NCBI RefSeq assembly: GCF_000167195.1 | Contig: NZ_AADV02000005.1 | Coordinates: 1 to 64,000, forward strand | Source: Crocosphaera watsonii WH 8501 | GTDB taxonomy: Bacteria; Cyanobacteriota; Cyanobacteriia; Cyanobacteriales; Microcystaceae | Direction of reading: 5' to 3' | DNA length: 64,000 nt | Shown: in pieces, positions 18,636-27,247 of the stretch | Layout: each line of letters opens with the position of its first letter | Position numbering within the stretch: position 1 is the stretch's first letter | The notes under the pieces: model-generated | Told to the model about the DNA's origin: nothing | Database searches by the model: none | Seen by the model: the letters and a program-made list of their open reading frames with translations, nothing else | Translations under genes and position numbers: made by a program

Positions 18636-20646
18636 AACCCAGATTCCGCACTTCAAAAAGTAGCATTAAATACTACAAGCCTGGGGTTAATAATTAAGTA
18701 TAATTGCTTAAGCTCTTGAAGACAAAAAAGTGGGATAATTGCTTAAGTTGTTTCCTCTGTAAAAAAAGAGCGAAAAATGTCTTATTTAGAAGAAATACAA
18801 GTTAAAAATTTAGACCATTTAGGGATAGTAGCTGGTTTAATTGATGAAATAGGAATAGTCAAAATAATTAATAATAAATTAGGAATAGATGTTAGAGAAA
18901 AAATCTCAGCAGGTACAGTAGTTAAGTCTATTTTAATCAATGGACTAGGATTTGTTTCAAGACCTCTATATTTATTCAGTCAGTTTTTTCAAGATAAAGC
19001 CATTGAGAAATTGTTAGGAGAAAGAATTCAACCTGATTACCTTAATGATGATAAAATTGGGAGAGTAATGGATGAATTATATAAATATGGACTAAATGAT
19101 ATTTTTATTGAAGTAGTTTTAGAAGTAATTAAAAAATTTAAAATAGACCTTAAATACTCCCATTTAGATTCCACATCATTTCATTTAGATGGAGAATATA
19201 AAAGGGAAGAAGATAAAGAGAAACAGGAAGAAGAAAAAATTATTAAAGAAAGACCAATTTTTATTAAGAAAGGATATTCTCGGGATCATAGACCAGACTT
19301 AAAACAATGTGTCTTGGATTTAATAACAAGCCAAGATGGAGATATTCCATTATTTGTGAGAGTAGGAGATGGAAATGAATCTGATAAAGCCGTATTTGGA
19401 AAAGTTTTAGTAGAATTCAAAAAGCAAATAAAGTTTGATAGTATCATGGTTTGTGATAGTGCTTTATATGGTCAAGAAAATCTCCAACTAATCCAACATT
19501 TAAAATGGATAACGAGAGTTCCAATGACCATAAAAAAAGCAAAAGAATTAGTGCAAAATATAGAGGTGGAAGAAGTAAAAGATGAAGATAAAGAAAAAAG
19601 AAGTGACCTAAATTTAGAAAGTTATACCTGGAAAGAAGAAATTGTTGCTTATGGTGGAATCAAGCAAACTTGGTTAATAGTCTTGAGTGAAAAAAGACAG
19701 AAAAGTGATTTGGAAAAACTAGAAAAACAACTTTCCCAAGAAGAGAAGAAATCCCAAAAATTTCTTAAAGAAATACAATCTGAAGAATTTGAACATCCTC
19801 AAGCTGCTCGATATAAATTAAAAGCTATTAATAAAAAATTGAGATTGTTGGAAATAAAAGAAGTTGAACTGATTGAAACTTACTCGAAAAAAAAGGAAAA
19901 GATTTATAAAATGATTAGTCTGATCATCAAAAAAGATGAAGAGATAAGTAGAAAGACTAAAGAAGCAGGAAAATTTATTTTAGCAACTAACTTAGTAGAG
20001 GAAAATAAATTAGAAGCTAGTGAAATTCTGATAACTTATAAAAACCAGCAATCTACGGAAAGAGGATTTCGATTTTTGAAAGATCCCTTATTTTTTACTG
20101 ATAGTTTCTTCGTTGAAAAACCAGAAAGAATAGAAACAATGTTATTTTTAATGTCTTTGTGTTTGTTGATTTATAACTTGGGGCAAAGAGAATTAAGAAA
20201 TTGTTTAAAAAGAGTCAAAAAAGGAATAAATAATCAAGTAGGGAAAGTAACATTGCGTCCAACTTTGAGGTGGATATTTCAATGTTTTCAAGGTATTCAT
20301 TATGTGATTTTAAACGGAGTTAAACAAATTGTCAATTAAACAGAAGAAAGGCGTTTTATATTGAGTTTATTACCTGCATCTTGTCAAAGATATTATCTAT
20401 AAATTGAATTGGATAAAGCAAAAATAATAAAAGAATAAGAGTCTAATGATATCAAATGAGAAGAGGAAACTCTCCTTCGTTTGTGCTGAGTCTTGCTAAG
20501 TTTTCAATGAGTATAAATCTTCTTAATTTGATTATTTTTCCTAAAAATTTAATGAAAAGAGAAATATTCTTGCCCAGGTATGATTTTCGGACTTTTTAAA
20601 ACTATGTATTTTTTTATACTACATTTTGAAGTGCGGAATCTGGGTT
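18636..20646 (+). mobile_element. IS1634/IS4-like insertion sequence, near-complete (2011 bp)
   Basis: Terminal inverted repeats AACCCAGATTCCGCACTTC and its complement bound the element, with a promoter-proximal segment shared by all copies (TTAAGCTCTTGAAGAC region). No clear target duplication is visible (left flank TTGTTTT, right flank AAATTTA). The left neighbour is a decapitated LigD-like gene and the right neighbour is half a group II intron, so this IS sits at a junction of two unrelated broken units. This suggests deletion or recombination through IS copies. Confidence 0.9.
18777..20339 (+). CDS. IS1634/IS4-like transposase, late nonsense
   Basis: 520 residues with the DDE architecture of IS1634-type IS4 relatives: SHLDSTSFHLDGEY (first Asp), IMVCDSALYGQEN (second Asp), a Lys/Glu-rich coiled insertion (~240-400), and NQQSTERGFRFLKDP (Glu). 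The fragment at 50-629 reads VNLTEERRFILS where this copy has a TAA (AATTTA became AATTAA). About 18 C-terminal residues are therefore lost. All three catalytic positions are present, so activity is possible but uncertain. ATG preceded by AAAGAGCGAAAA. Confidence 0.85.
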   Translation: MSYLEEIQVKNLDHLGIVAGLIDEIGIVKIINNKLGIDVREKISAGTVVKSILINGLGFVSRPLYLFSQFFQDKAIEKLLGERIQPDYLNDDKIGRVMDELYKYGLNDIFIEVVLEVIKKFKIDLKYSHLDSTSFHLDGEYKREEDKEKQEEEKIIKERPIFIKKGYSRDHRPDLKQCVLDLITSQDGDIPLFVRVGDGNESDKAVFGKVLVEFKKQIKFDSIMVCDSALYGQENLQLIQHLKWITRVPMTIKKAKELVQNIEVEEVKDEDKEKRSDLNLESYTWKEEIVAYGGIKQTWLIVLSEKRQKSDLEKLEKQLSQEEKKSQKFLKEIQSEEFEHPQAARYKLKAINKKLRLLEIKEVELIETYSKKKEKIYKMISLIIKKDEEISRKTKEAGKFILATNLVEENKLEASEILITYKNQQSTERGFRFLKDPLFFTDSFFVEKPERIETMLFLMSLCLLIYNLGQRELRNCLKRVKKGINNQVGKVTLRPTLRWIFQCFQGIHYVILNGVKQIVN

Positions 20647-21158
20647 AAATTTAAGAATAGAATCTTTTGGGCATCATGGGTTGAGCGTCCAGGTCTAAAC
20701 CCGTAGCTTCTGGCGTGAAAAAGTGCTTCGTGTGCTGGTTCTAGGTCATATTTCACAAGGCATTGCCATGCTCTGTCTGCCATAGTTGGAACCTTTAGCA
20801 TTCTGGTCGTACCGTCCTTTTTGGGGATGGGTATTTCTCGTAGCTTAGAGTGTTTCCAGTGGTGAGCTTTGGGTAACCTTTCTGCTAGGGCAAACCGTTG
20901 TTTGAAATTGAGGGATTTTATCCCGTCTATTCCTGCGGTCTTCTTGCCAGTATTTAGCTGTGATACTTGTCGGACAGCGAGTAGTCTAGCAGCTTTGGAT
21001 TTCAAAATAAGCTTTTGTATGTTCCTAGCTCGTCTAGTGTCCTCTGCTTGAATGGCTTTGAACAATCTTCTTTGGAGACGGAAAAGATTTCTGCGAAATT
21101 TCTTCCACGGAATGTTTTTCCAGAGTTCACTAAAATCTATGATTTTGTGTCTAACCAT
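20647..21158 (-). pseudogene. Group II intron reverse transcriptase/maturase, N-terminal part
   Basis: Start chosen at MVRHKIIDFSELW (ATG at 21156-21158) because GAGGTGAAC lies just before it; an open frame extends further upstream but within ribozyme sequence. Present are RT0/RT1-type motifs (TAGIDGIKS, LREIPIPKKDGTTRML, VPTMADRAWQ) and YGFRPGRSTHDA of block 2/3. The YADD catalytic block, maturase domain X and endonuclease domain are lost where the IS begins. The last residues seen downstream of KILFLNL are IS sequence. Confidence 0.85.
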
Positions 21159-21922
21159 GTTCACCTCGGTTAATCGTTTTCTATTTGCCTCGAAGCAATT
21201 ACGCTTCGTCCTACCCGAATCTAGAGGATTCCGCATCTCGTCTTGCCTACTCAGGGTTCGACTATTTCCTGAGACTCTAGATTCGTTTTTATTCGTTCCG
21301 TCCGATGATTGATTGTCCCTTTAGATGGAACCGATTTGACTATCGGAAACCCTTGGTTAAGTCAGTCACACCTGAAAGATGCTGACGGGTTACGTTGCTC
21401 CGATGAGGTCAGGGGATACTATTCTTTCTGCTTTACCTGCCTTCAAGTAAGTCACTTTTATAGGTTCTGTTTCATCGTGGGGACTCCTGTAACGCCAGTG
21501 TCACCAGCAGTCGGTGTCTGATTGCGTCCTATTCCCTGCTTCAGCCTCCCAAATTCCGAGTTGGGTCACTGAGGGTAGGTCTTGAGTCATGTCTAACCTT
21601 GACAGGGAGGACTTTCACCTCCATCAATCGGACAGTTACTCAGATTAGGTGTTTATGCTGTTCGGTAATCCCTACTTAGCTTGTTCGGTAATTTGTCATT
21701 AAGTTTTGTAAACTTGTTGGCTTTTACCTGATGTTTGGTTTTTGTCCATTTGACTTTCCTAGATTGTCCCCTTCGAGGATGACCTTTAGTGGGTCTGATT
21801 TTCCTTTAGGGTCTAGTTGGTCATTTCCACCTTGTTTGACTCCTTATGGAGCCTCTGAGCGAGTCACACGCTGTATCTTTGTCTAGTACTAAATATCAGC
21901 TTTCTGACTCATCGAATCGCAC
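20647..21922 (-). mobile_element. Group II intron, 5' half only
   Basis: On the minus strand the intron begins GTGCGATTCGATGAGTC at 21922, matching the GUGYG 5' consensus, directly after ...AACCTGG of an interrupted glycosyltransferase gene. Around 1.1 kb follows with the sequence character of a ribozyme domain I region (many short inverted repeats), leading into a reverse transcriptase gene with its own GAGGTG ribosome site. The IS1634-like right end at 20646 cuts the intron inside that gene. Domains V and VI and the 3' exon are missing, so it cannot splice. Confidence 0.8.
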
Positions 21923-22353
21923 CCAGGTTCTTGATTAAAAGGTAAGGCACTACAAAGAGTTATAAAAGGGATATCCAGTAATTGAGCTACTGTGCCTCCC
22001 TCTGGATTAATTTGATCGACAATTAATGCTTCTACTCCTGTTTTTTCCAGGGCATTTGCTCCTTCTTCCAGAAAAATTTGGGCAGATTGATAAAACCAGT
22101 TGATGGTGAATTGTAAGGCGGGAATACCTTTAAGTTTACTAAGTTTTTTAAATAAAGCTTCTGTTGAACCTAGAGGAAAAATATCTGCACCAATAGGGTA
22201 AAAATCAAGTTTAGCTGCTCTTATTTTGGTTTCTGCGTCGGGAACGCCAAAAAAGGTGATCTGATAGCCTTTTTTTTGTAACCCTTGTCCTAGAGGAAGC
22301 ATGGTGTGGAGATGACCCGTTTCCGCAGGGCAATATAAACCGATATGTTTCAT
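21923..22353 (-). pseudogene. UGT-type glycosyltransferase, N-terminal exon fragment
   Basis: About 143 residues starting MKHIGLYCPAETGHLHTMLP LGQGL: the G-H-x-x-P loop is typical of GT-B glycosyltransferases of the zeaxanthin/macrolide glucosyltransferase type. It reads well to ITLCSALPFNQEPG and then enters the group II intron at 21922; the apparent tail CDSMSQKADI is intron sequence. The C-terminal sugar-nucleotide domain is not in the window. If the intron were complete the gene might be restored by splicing, but the intron itself is truncated. Confidence 0.75.
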
Positions 22354-22710
22354 AGTTGCTAGAGAAGTTTTTGTTTGGTTAGAGATAATCTGATTCTAAG
22401 GGACAATGATCTTTAGAGGTGCATAAGAGACCTCTATCATACCTAAAAAACGGTTAGCGAGACCTTAATCTTCTTCCTAAATCTCTTGCAAAAGTATTTC
22501 GTGATATGATAAGTGGCTGTTTTTTTAGCCAAGACTGTGCTCAGATAGCGATCGCCAGAATAAAAGAGTTTTTTGTGATACTAATTTTCTGGGAGAACAT
22601 TTAATGCCCCAAAGCTAAAAGGAAAGATTAAGAAAATCTATAATAAGGTGTTTCAATGTGTTAATTAGTAAAATTTTCGTTTATCCTGTTAATTGAAAAA
22701 TTACACATTA
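22354..22710. other. Intergenic region between divergent broken genes
   Basis: About 357 bases of AT-rich sequence with one HIP1-like site (AGCGATCGCC at ~22547). It presumably holds promoters for the glycosyltransferase (minus) and the exported protein (plus). No clear -10/-35 pair, RNA or repeat is recognised. Confidence 0.4.
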
Positions 22711-22925
22711 ATGAAAATATTAAAAATGCAAGTTTCTCTATCTAAAAATATTTTAGTTTGTAGTATTGTTTGTAGTATACTAAAAATTACAAGTGGTGTT
22801 GCAAATGCGAATATTTTCTATGATTTTGAAGATGGTTTGCCTTCTGATGCAATATTTATCCAGGAGCTACTACCGACACTACCAGACGACCCTAATTTTG
22901 ATTATGAACCCATTATTGAAACTAG
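22711..22925 (+). pseudogene. Exported protein, N-terminal fragment interrupted by IS701-like element
   Basis: The ATG at 22711 is preferred over an upstream TTG. The product starts MKILKMQVSLSKNILVCSIV and continues with a hydrophobic core and small residues before NANIFYDFEDG, a typical Sec signal peptide with cleavage near NA-N. After ~70 codons the frame runs into the IS701-like element at 22926. The N-terminus resembles those of PEP-CTERM proteins such as the one at 42032, but the sorting tail is missing, so that link is only suggestive. Confidence 0.55.
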
Positions 22926-24183
22926 GAGTTACGCATTGACAAATTAACTTAAATATGAGTAGCTTTAAAGAGAGACAACGATCGCTAATTATTAGAGTCA
23001 TTAAAATTGACGTAATAATAACAATAACTAATCTATAAATTAGGCTGATAATTTCAAATTTATTTGCTCTAAAATAAAATTCCGATTAACTTCAATAGAC
23101 AATTCTCTTTGGAGTTGATACCAATTATCAATTAACTCATTAGCTCTCATTAATTCAAGTTTAATAAAAGCCCGTAAAGAACTAAAGAAATGGGTCAATA
23201 TAGCTTCTGATTTTCTGACTATAAATTTATTGATACCACATAATTGTTTGAGCGCACGATGGTAACATTCAATAATCCAATGAGTTGTTTTCAACAAAGT
23301 AAATAGAGTTTTATCTGTTTCTCTTAAGTCTTTATTTTCTTTGTCAAATAAAATATAAAAACGAAGCATCCCGTTTTTGAAATGTTTCTTAAATACTTTA
23401 ACTTCGCCAAACTCTTTTAAGTAAACAATTGTCCCATTTTCCTCTATTTCTAAGCTTTCAACGGATTGATATTGTCCTTTAACGATTGATACTTGTCGAT
23501 TTTTAGCTATTCCTATCATGAAACCTAATTCTTGTTTTTTCAAAAATTTAAGGTTCTCTTTAGATGAATACCAACTATCACCAGTTACATAAATTGGCCT
23601 CAGTCCCCAAGCTAAAACTTCCGATAGCATCATCCGAAAATAATCATTTTTAGACAGATCATCTTCTTTATCATAAAGTCGATAATTTAGAGGGAGTGAA
23701 ATTCCATTAGGGTCAGTATATAATAAAGTAACTAAATTAATTCCTTTGATAGTTTTATGTTTATTTCCTGACCAGAAATAACCAATAAATTTACTTAATT
23801 TAGGATTACTATAAAGTTTTTCAATGACTGTATCATCAATACTTAAGGTTCCCCCACTCAGTTCAATGTGCTGTTTAAATTCATTGAATAAATCAACAGG
23901 TTTATAGCTTTCTCTTAATAAAAAACGGTTAACACTATCATGAGATAAATCCTCAAATATCTCGGATAAACGATTACAACCCGAATATTTGGATTCAGCA
24001 ATTAAATAGTAAGTATAGAGTTCTAAATGACATTTAGCCGTTGATTTCTTCGTTATAGTTCGGATATCTACCTCCAGTTCTTATAATCCTCTCTATTTTA
24101 TCAGTTTTTTGCTTTTTGTTAACAGCGATCGCTTTCTCTGTTTGGACTATGCACATTGTAAACCATCTGTCAATGCGTAACTC
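22926..24183 (-). mobile_element. IS701-like insertion sequence, copy 2
   Basis: 1258 bp, the same length as copy 1, in reverse orientation, with ends GAGTTACGCATTGACA and complement. It is flanked by CTAG on both sides (22922-22925 and 24184-24187), a proper YTAR target duplication. Yet the left flank is an exported-protein gene and the right flank is the inside of an IS630 transposase gene. Either these were already fused before insertion, or the matching CTAG is partly chance, since the last G also belongs to IS630 sequence. Confidence 0.85.
23040..24065 (-). CDS. IS701-like family transposase (DDE)
   Basis: It appears the same as the copy at 1101-2126, judging from the readable frame, with the same motifs (SIDDTVIEKLY, VTGDSWYSS, WIIECYHRALK) and the same absence of an in-frame ATG, GTG or TTG before the internal ATG at 23633. 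The GGAGG ribosome site sits just upstream of ATC/ATA codons here too. That both copies share this oddity argues that it is a real feature of the element rather than a local mutation. Confidence 0.75.
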   Translation of the reverse strand: MRTITKKSTAKCHLELYTYYLIAESKYSGCNRLSEIFEDLSHDSVNRFLLRESYKPVDLFNEFKQHIELSGGTLSIDDTVIEKLYSNPKLSKFIGYFWSGNKHKTIKGINLVTLLYTDPNGISLPLNYRLYDKEDDLSKNDYFRMMLSEVLAWGLRPIYVTGDSWYSSKENLKFLKKQELGFMIGIAKNRQVSIVKGQYQSVESLEIEENGTIVYLKEFGEVKVFKKHFKNGMLRFYILFDKENKDLRETDKTLFTLLKTTHWIIECYHRALKQLCGINKFIVRKSEAILTHFFSSLRAFIKLELMRANELIDNWYQLQRELSIEVNRNFILEQINLKLSA

Positions 24184-24187
24184 CTAG

Positions 24188-24426
24188 AATTCGCTTTGTT
24201 TATATTCCCAAACATACATCGTGGCTTAATCAAATTGAGTGTTGGTTTTCGATCTTAGTCCGGCGTTTACTCAAAAGAATTACTGTCCGTTCAACTGAAG
24301 AACTATCCCAAAAAATTCTCAATTTTATTGATTACTTTAATCAACATTTTGCTAAGCCGTTCGTTTGGAAATTTAAGGGCTTTAAAGATCATAAGTGACT
24401 GGTGGATTATTTTTGCTAAGCTGCAC
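24188..24426 (+). mobile_element. IS630-family element, 3' fragment
   Basis: Begins inside the transposase gene (matching FVYIPKHTSWLNQIECWFSI onward) and runs to the right end GGTGGATTATTTTTGCTAAG then CTGCAC, followed by TA. It corresponds to 63604-63842 of the intact IS630 copy. The left ~1.1 kb has been replaced by the IS701-like element. The same IS66 sequence follows the IS630 right end here and at 63843, so both loci share one IS630/IS66 junction. Confidence 0.9.
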
Positions 24427-24428
24427 TA

Positions 24429-25826
24429 GTCAAGGCACAACAACAGTTATCTCTTCAACAAAGACTGATTGACCAGCAACAACAACAAATCTCTACACAA
24501 CAGCAAGAAATTGAAAAATTGAAAGAAGAGAGAGATAAGCTAAAAAACCGTAACTCAAAAAACAGTTCAGTCCCCCCATCATCAGACCCACTAAAAAAGC
24601 CTTCTGACAAAAAGAAACGCAAAAAAGGATTTAAACGCGGACCAAAATATGACCACCCAGGGAAGACCCGTAATGGTTTTGGTCAGCCCGATAAGATAGT
24701 CCCTTTAGAACTAGAAAACTGTCCTGTTTGTGGGGGTTCAGTGGAACGAGATGAAGTAGTTCCCGAAAAAGTCCAGCAAGTGGCTGAAGTAGTAGACCAA
24801 CCCATAGAAATCAGGGAATATCGTCGCGGATTCTATAAATGTCCTAGTTGTGGATGGTCAGATTACAGTCCTGTTCCATTGGGAGTTAAAGAAGGATTCA
24901 GTTATGGGGCGCGATTAAGTAGCATCGTGGGCTGGCTTGGCTATGGGGGTAATCTTACATGGCGTAAACAGGAACATTTTATAGAGTATGTCTTTGGCAT
25001 TCCCATTTCTCAAGGGAGCCTTGCCAAAATGCACAAATGGTTTCAAGAAAGTTTAGAACCCTTGACCAAACAGTGGTTAAAGTACATCCAGCAGCCAGGA
25101 ATCCGATGTGTTGACGAAACCAGTTATTGCATCGATGGCATCAAGTATTGGGTTTGGGTAGCCACATCAAATGAGGTCTGTGTGTTGATGTTGGCTCCCA
25201 CTAGAAGCTCCGCAGAAGTCGAGAAATTGTTAGGAGCAGATTTTAAGGGCATCCTCACCAGTGACTGCTATAGTGCCTACTTTAGACAAAGTGCGATGGC
25301 CAAACAGAAATGTCTGGCACATTTAGAACGAGAGTTAGAGTCCCTTAAAACCAGTCGTTTTCAAGCGAATCGAGAATTTGCTGCCGATGTACAGCAAGTT
25401 TTAGCAACCGCCCGTATCCATTATCGTCATTATCATGCTCGAAATTTAACCCTTGAAGACTTAGGCTCCAAAAGAACAGAAGTCGAGAACTCACTGCAAA
25501 AGATTTTTAAAGCAACTCCCAAAAAAGGATGGCCTTATGATGCACAAAGATTGATTAACCGTCTCAAACGTCATTGGGAAGAGTGGTTCACCTTTCTAAC
25601 TTATCCTGAAGTCAAACCAGATAATAATGATGCTGAGAGAGCTTTACGTCCCATTGTCATTCACCGCAAAGTAAGTGGGGGAGCAAGAAGCGACTGGGGT
25701 GCAGAGTTAGTCACCCAAATGTTCAGTTTTTTAGAGACCATGAGATTACAGGGGCAAAATGCCATTGTCCAATTATGCGAATTATTTTCATTAGCTGGTC
25801 GGAGTCCCCCAGGATTAGAGATGTAA
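24429..25826 (+). pseudogene. IS66-family transposase (TnpC), 5'-truncated
   Basis: The first ATG of the frame is at 24519, but in-frame codons upstream to the IS630 end encode a Gln-rich coiled coil (AQQQLSLQQRLIDQQQQQIS) typical of the IS66 leucine-zipper start. After it come NSKNSSVPPSSD, a CPVCGG...CPSCG zinc finger (residues ~70-120 of the visible frame), the DDE core (CVDETSYCIDG, LTSDCYSAYF) and NNDAERALRPIVIHRKVSGG. Only the first ~25 codons and the start are missing, because IS630 inserted there. The IS66 accessory genes tnpA and tnpB are absent. Confidence 0.85.
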
Positions 25827-25895
25827 AAGGCTCCGGAGCCGATGGGGGATAGATTTTTCTTGATCGCCCTATATCTCTACACAAAAATAAACAAG

Positions 25896-25918
25896 GTTAG
25901 CGGATAATCTCCGCTAAC
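25896..25918 (+). terminator. Hairpin after IS66 transposase gene
   Basis: GTTAGCGGA and TCCGCTAAC pair perfectly (9 bp) around a 5-base loop, followed by AAAAAACT and, further on, a T-rich run. It shares the GTTAGCG...CGCTAAC theme with the palindromes at 26024-26044 and 27100-27128. The remaining sequence to 26118 shows only that second palindrome. Confidence 0.5.
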
Positions 25919-26023
25919 AAAAAACTATCTTACTATTCTTTTTTTCTCATATTGTTGTTTTTATTTGAGGTTTTTAAAAGACTTGATTCTGGGAATGTTA
26001 GTCATTAAAATAGCCGTAATAAA

Positions 26024-26044
26024 TTAGCTTAAATTTTACGCTAA
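26024..26044. repeat. Left palindrome bracketing the NACHT gene
   Basis: TTAGCTTAAA then TTTTACGCTAA: it differs at one of 21 positions from the right palindrome at 27104-27124. It lies about 75 bases before the NACHT frame. Confidence 0.7.
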
Positions 26045-26118
26045 ATCACAGGGCTTATATTTTTGTTGACTCAACTGATGTTGTTTGTAGTGCTTTTCGA
26101 TAAGACTTTTTTGTTGCG

Positions 26119-27093
26119 GTGAGCAGTTACATTGAGTTAAACGATATTTACACTCAAGTTAATATTTTAGAAAAAATTATTGGCCGCAGAGGATTTAATT
26201 TAGATGAACTTTTTCAGAACTTTAATTTAGAAAAAGATGAATTTGATCGCTTTGGTTTAAACAAGATTACACAGGAAAGAGTTTTAGGGTTAGACGCAGT
26301 TAATGAGCATGATAAGTTAATGATTTTAGGTAAACCTGGTGTAGGAAAAACGACGTTTCTTAAATATTTAGCGATACAATGTAACAGAGGAGAATTTGCT
26401 GCGACGAAAATCCCCATATTTATTCCTTTGAAAAAATATGCAGAAACCGAAAATAGTCCATATTTATCCAGTTATATGATTAAATGGTTTGAAGATTGTA
26501 AGATAACTAATGCTTCTGAAAAATTAGAGAGAATCTTAACAGAAGGGAGAGGATTAATATTACTGGATGGTTTAGACGAAGTAAGGGAAGAAGACAGCGA
26601 AAGAGTAATCAGAAATATTGAAAGTTTTTATAGCCGTTATGATAAGAATAAATTTGCTGTTACTTGTCGTATTGCGGCGAAAGAATATACTTTTACTCAG
26701 TTTACAGAAGTAGAAGTTGCAGATTTTGATGATGAGCAAATTAAGACTTTTGTGAATAGTTGGTTTAAAATTAAACAGTTAACTGACTATCCCAAACATT
26801 TTCTAGAACAGATAGAAAATAATCCTACTATCAAAGAATTAGGGAATAATCCTTTGCTGTTAACTCTATTATGTTTAGAGTTTGAAGATTCAGGTAATTT
26901 TCCCTCAGATAGAGCAGATTTATACGCAAGAGCAACTAATACTTTGTTAAGAAAATGGGACAATAAACGTAATATTTATCGTGACCAAGTATATAAAGAA
27001 CTGACTCCTAAAAGAAAAGAAGGGTTACTGAGTCAAATTGCTTTTAAAACCTTTGATAAGAAAGAATATTTCTTTAAATTGGACTTTGGATAA
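26119..27093 (+). pseudogene. NACHT-domain NTPase, truncated at both ends
   Basis: 324 residues from a GTG. YIELNDIYTQVNILEKIIGRR is the usual lead-in of cyanobacterial NACHT proteins but normally lies some 150 or more residues into them. The NTPase core is complete: P-loop GKPGVGKTT (71-79), Walker B LILLDGLDEV (146-155), sensor CRIAAKEY, and the NNPLLLTLLC helix. The C-terminal repeat or sensor region is missing: the frame ends at KKEYFFKLDFG seven bases before a 29-bp palindrome. NACHT proteins are STAND-type signalling ATPases, several of which protect bacteria against phage. Without sensor and effector parts this one is likely inert. Confidence 0.7.
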
Positions 27094-27099
27094 AAAATA

Positions 27100-27128
27100 A
27101 TTGTTAGCGTAAATTTTACGCTAACAAT
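27100..27128. repeat. Right palindrome bracketing the NACHT gene
   Basis: ATTGTTAGCGTAAA and TTTACGCTAACAAT are perfect 14-bp arms around one base, seven bases after the NACHT stop. It can act as a terminator stem, although a following T-run is lacking. The inner 21 bases match the left palindrome at 26024 except for one base. The rest up to 27247 shows nothing. Confidence 0.7.
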
Positions 27129-27247
27129 ATCTCCAGAGCTAAAATAGAGAATTAAGGTGATTTTAAAAACTCTCTTTCCATCTTTTTAGGGGATTTTAAA
27201 TATTAAATAGCTTCATTCAGTTTCGGTTCCAATATAGATATCTAAGT

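Noticed and set aside
21052-21521. Plus-strand frames over the group II intron 5' region
   Set aside because: The region is ribozyme domain sequence and RT gene on the minus strand; these frames show no protein family traits.
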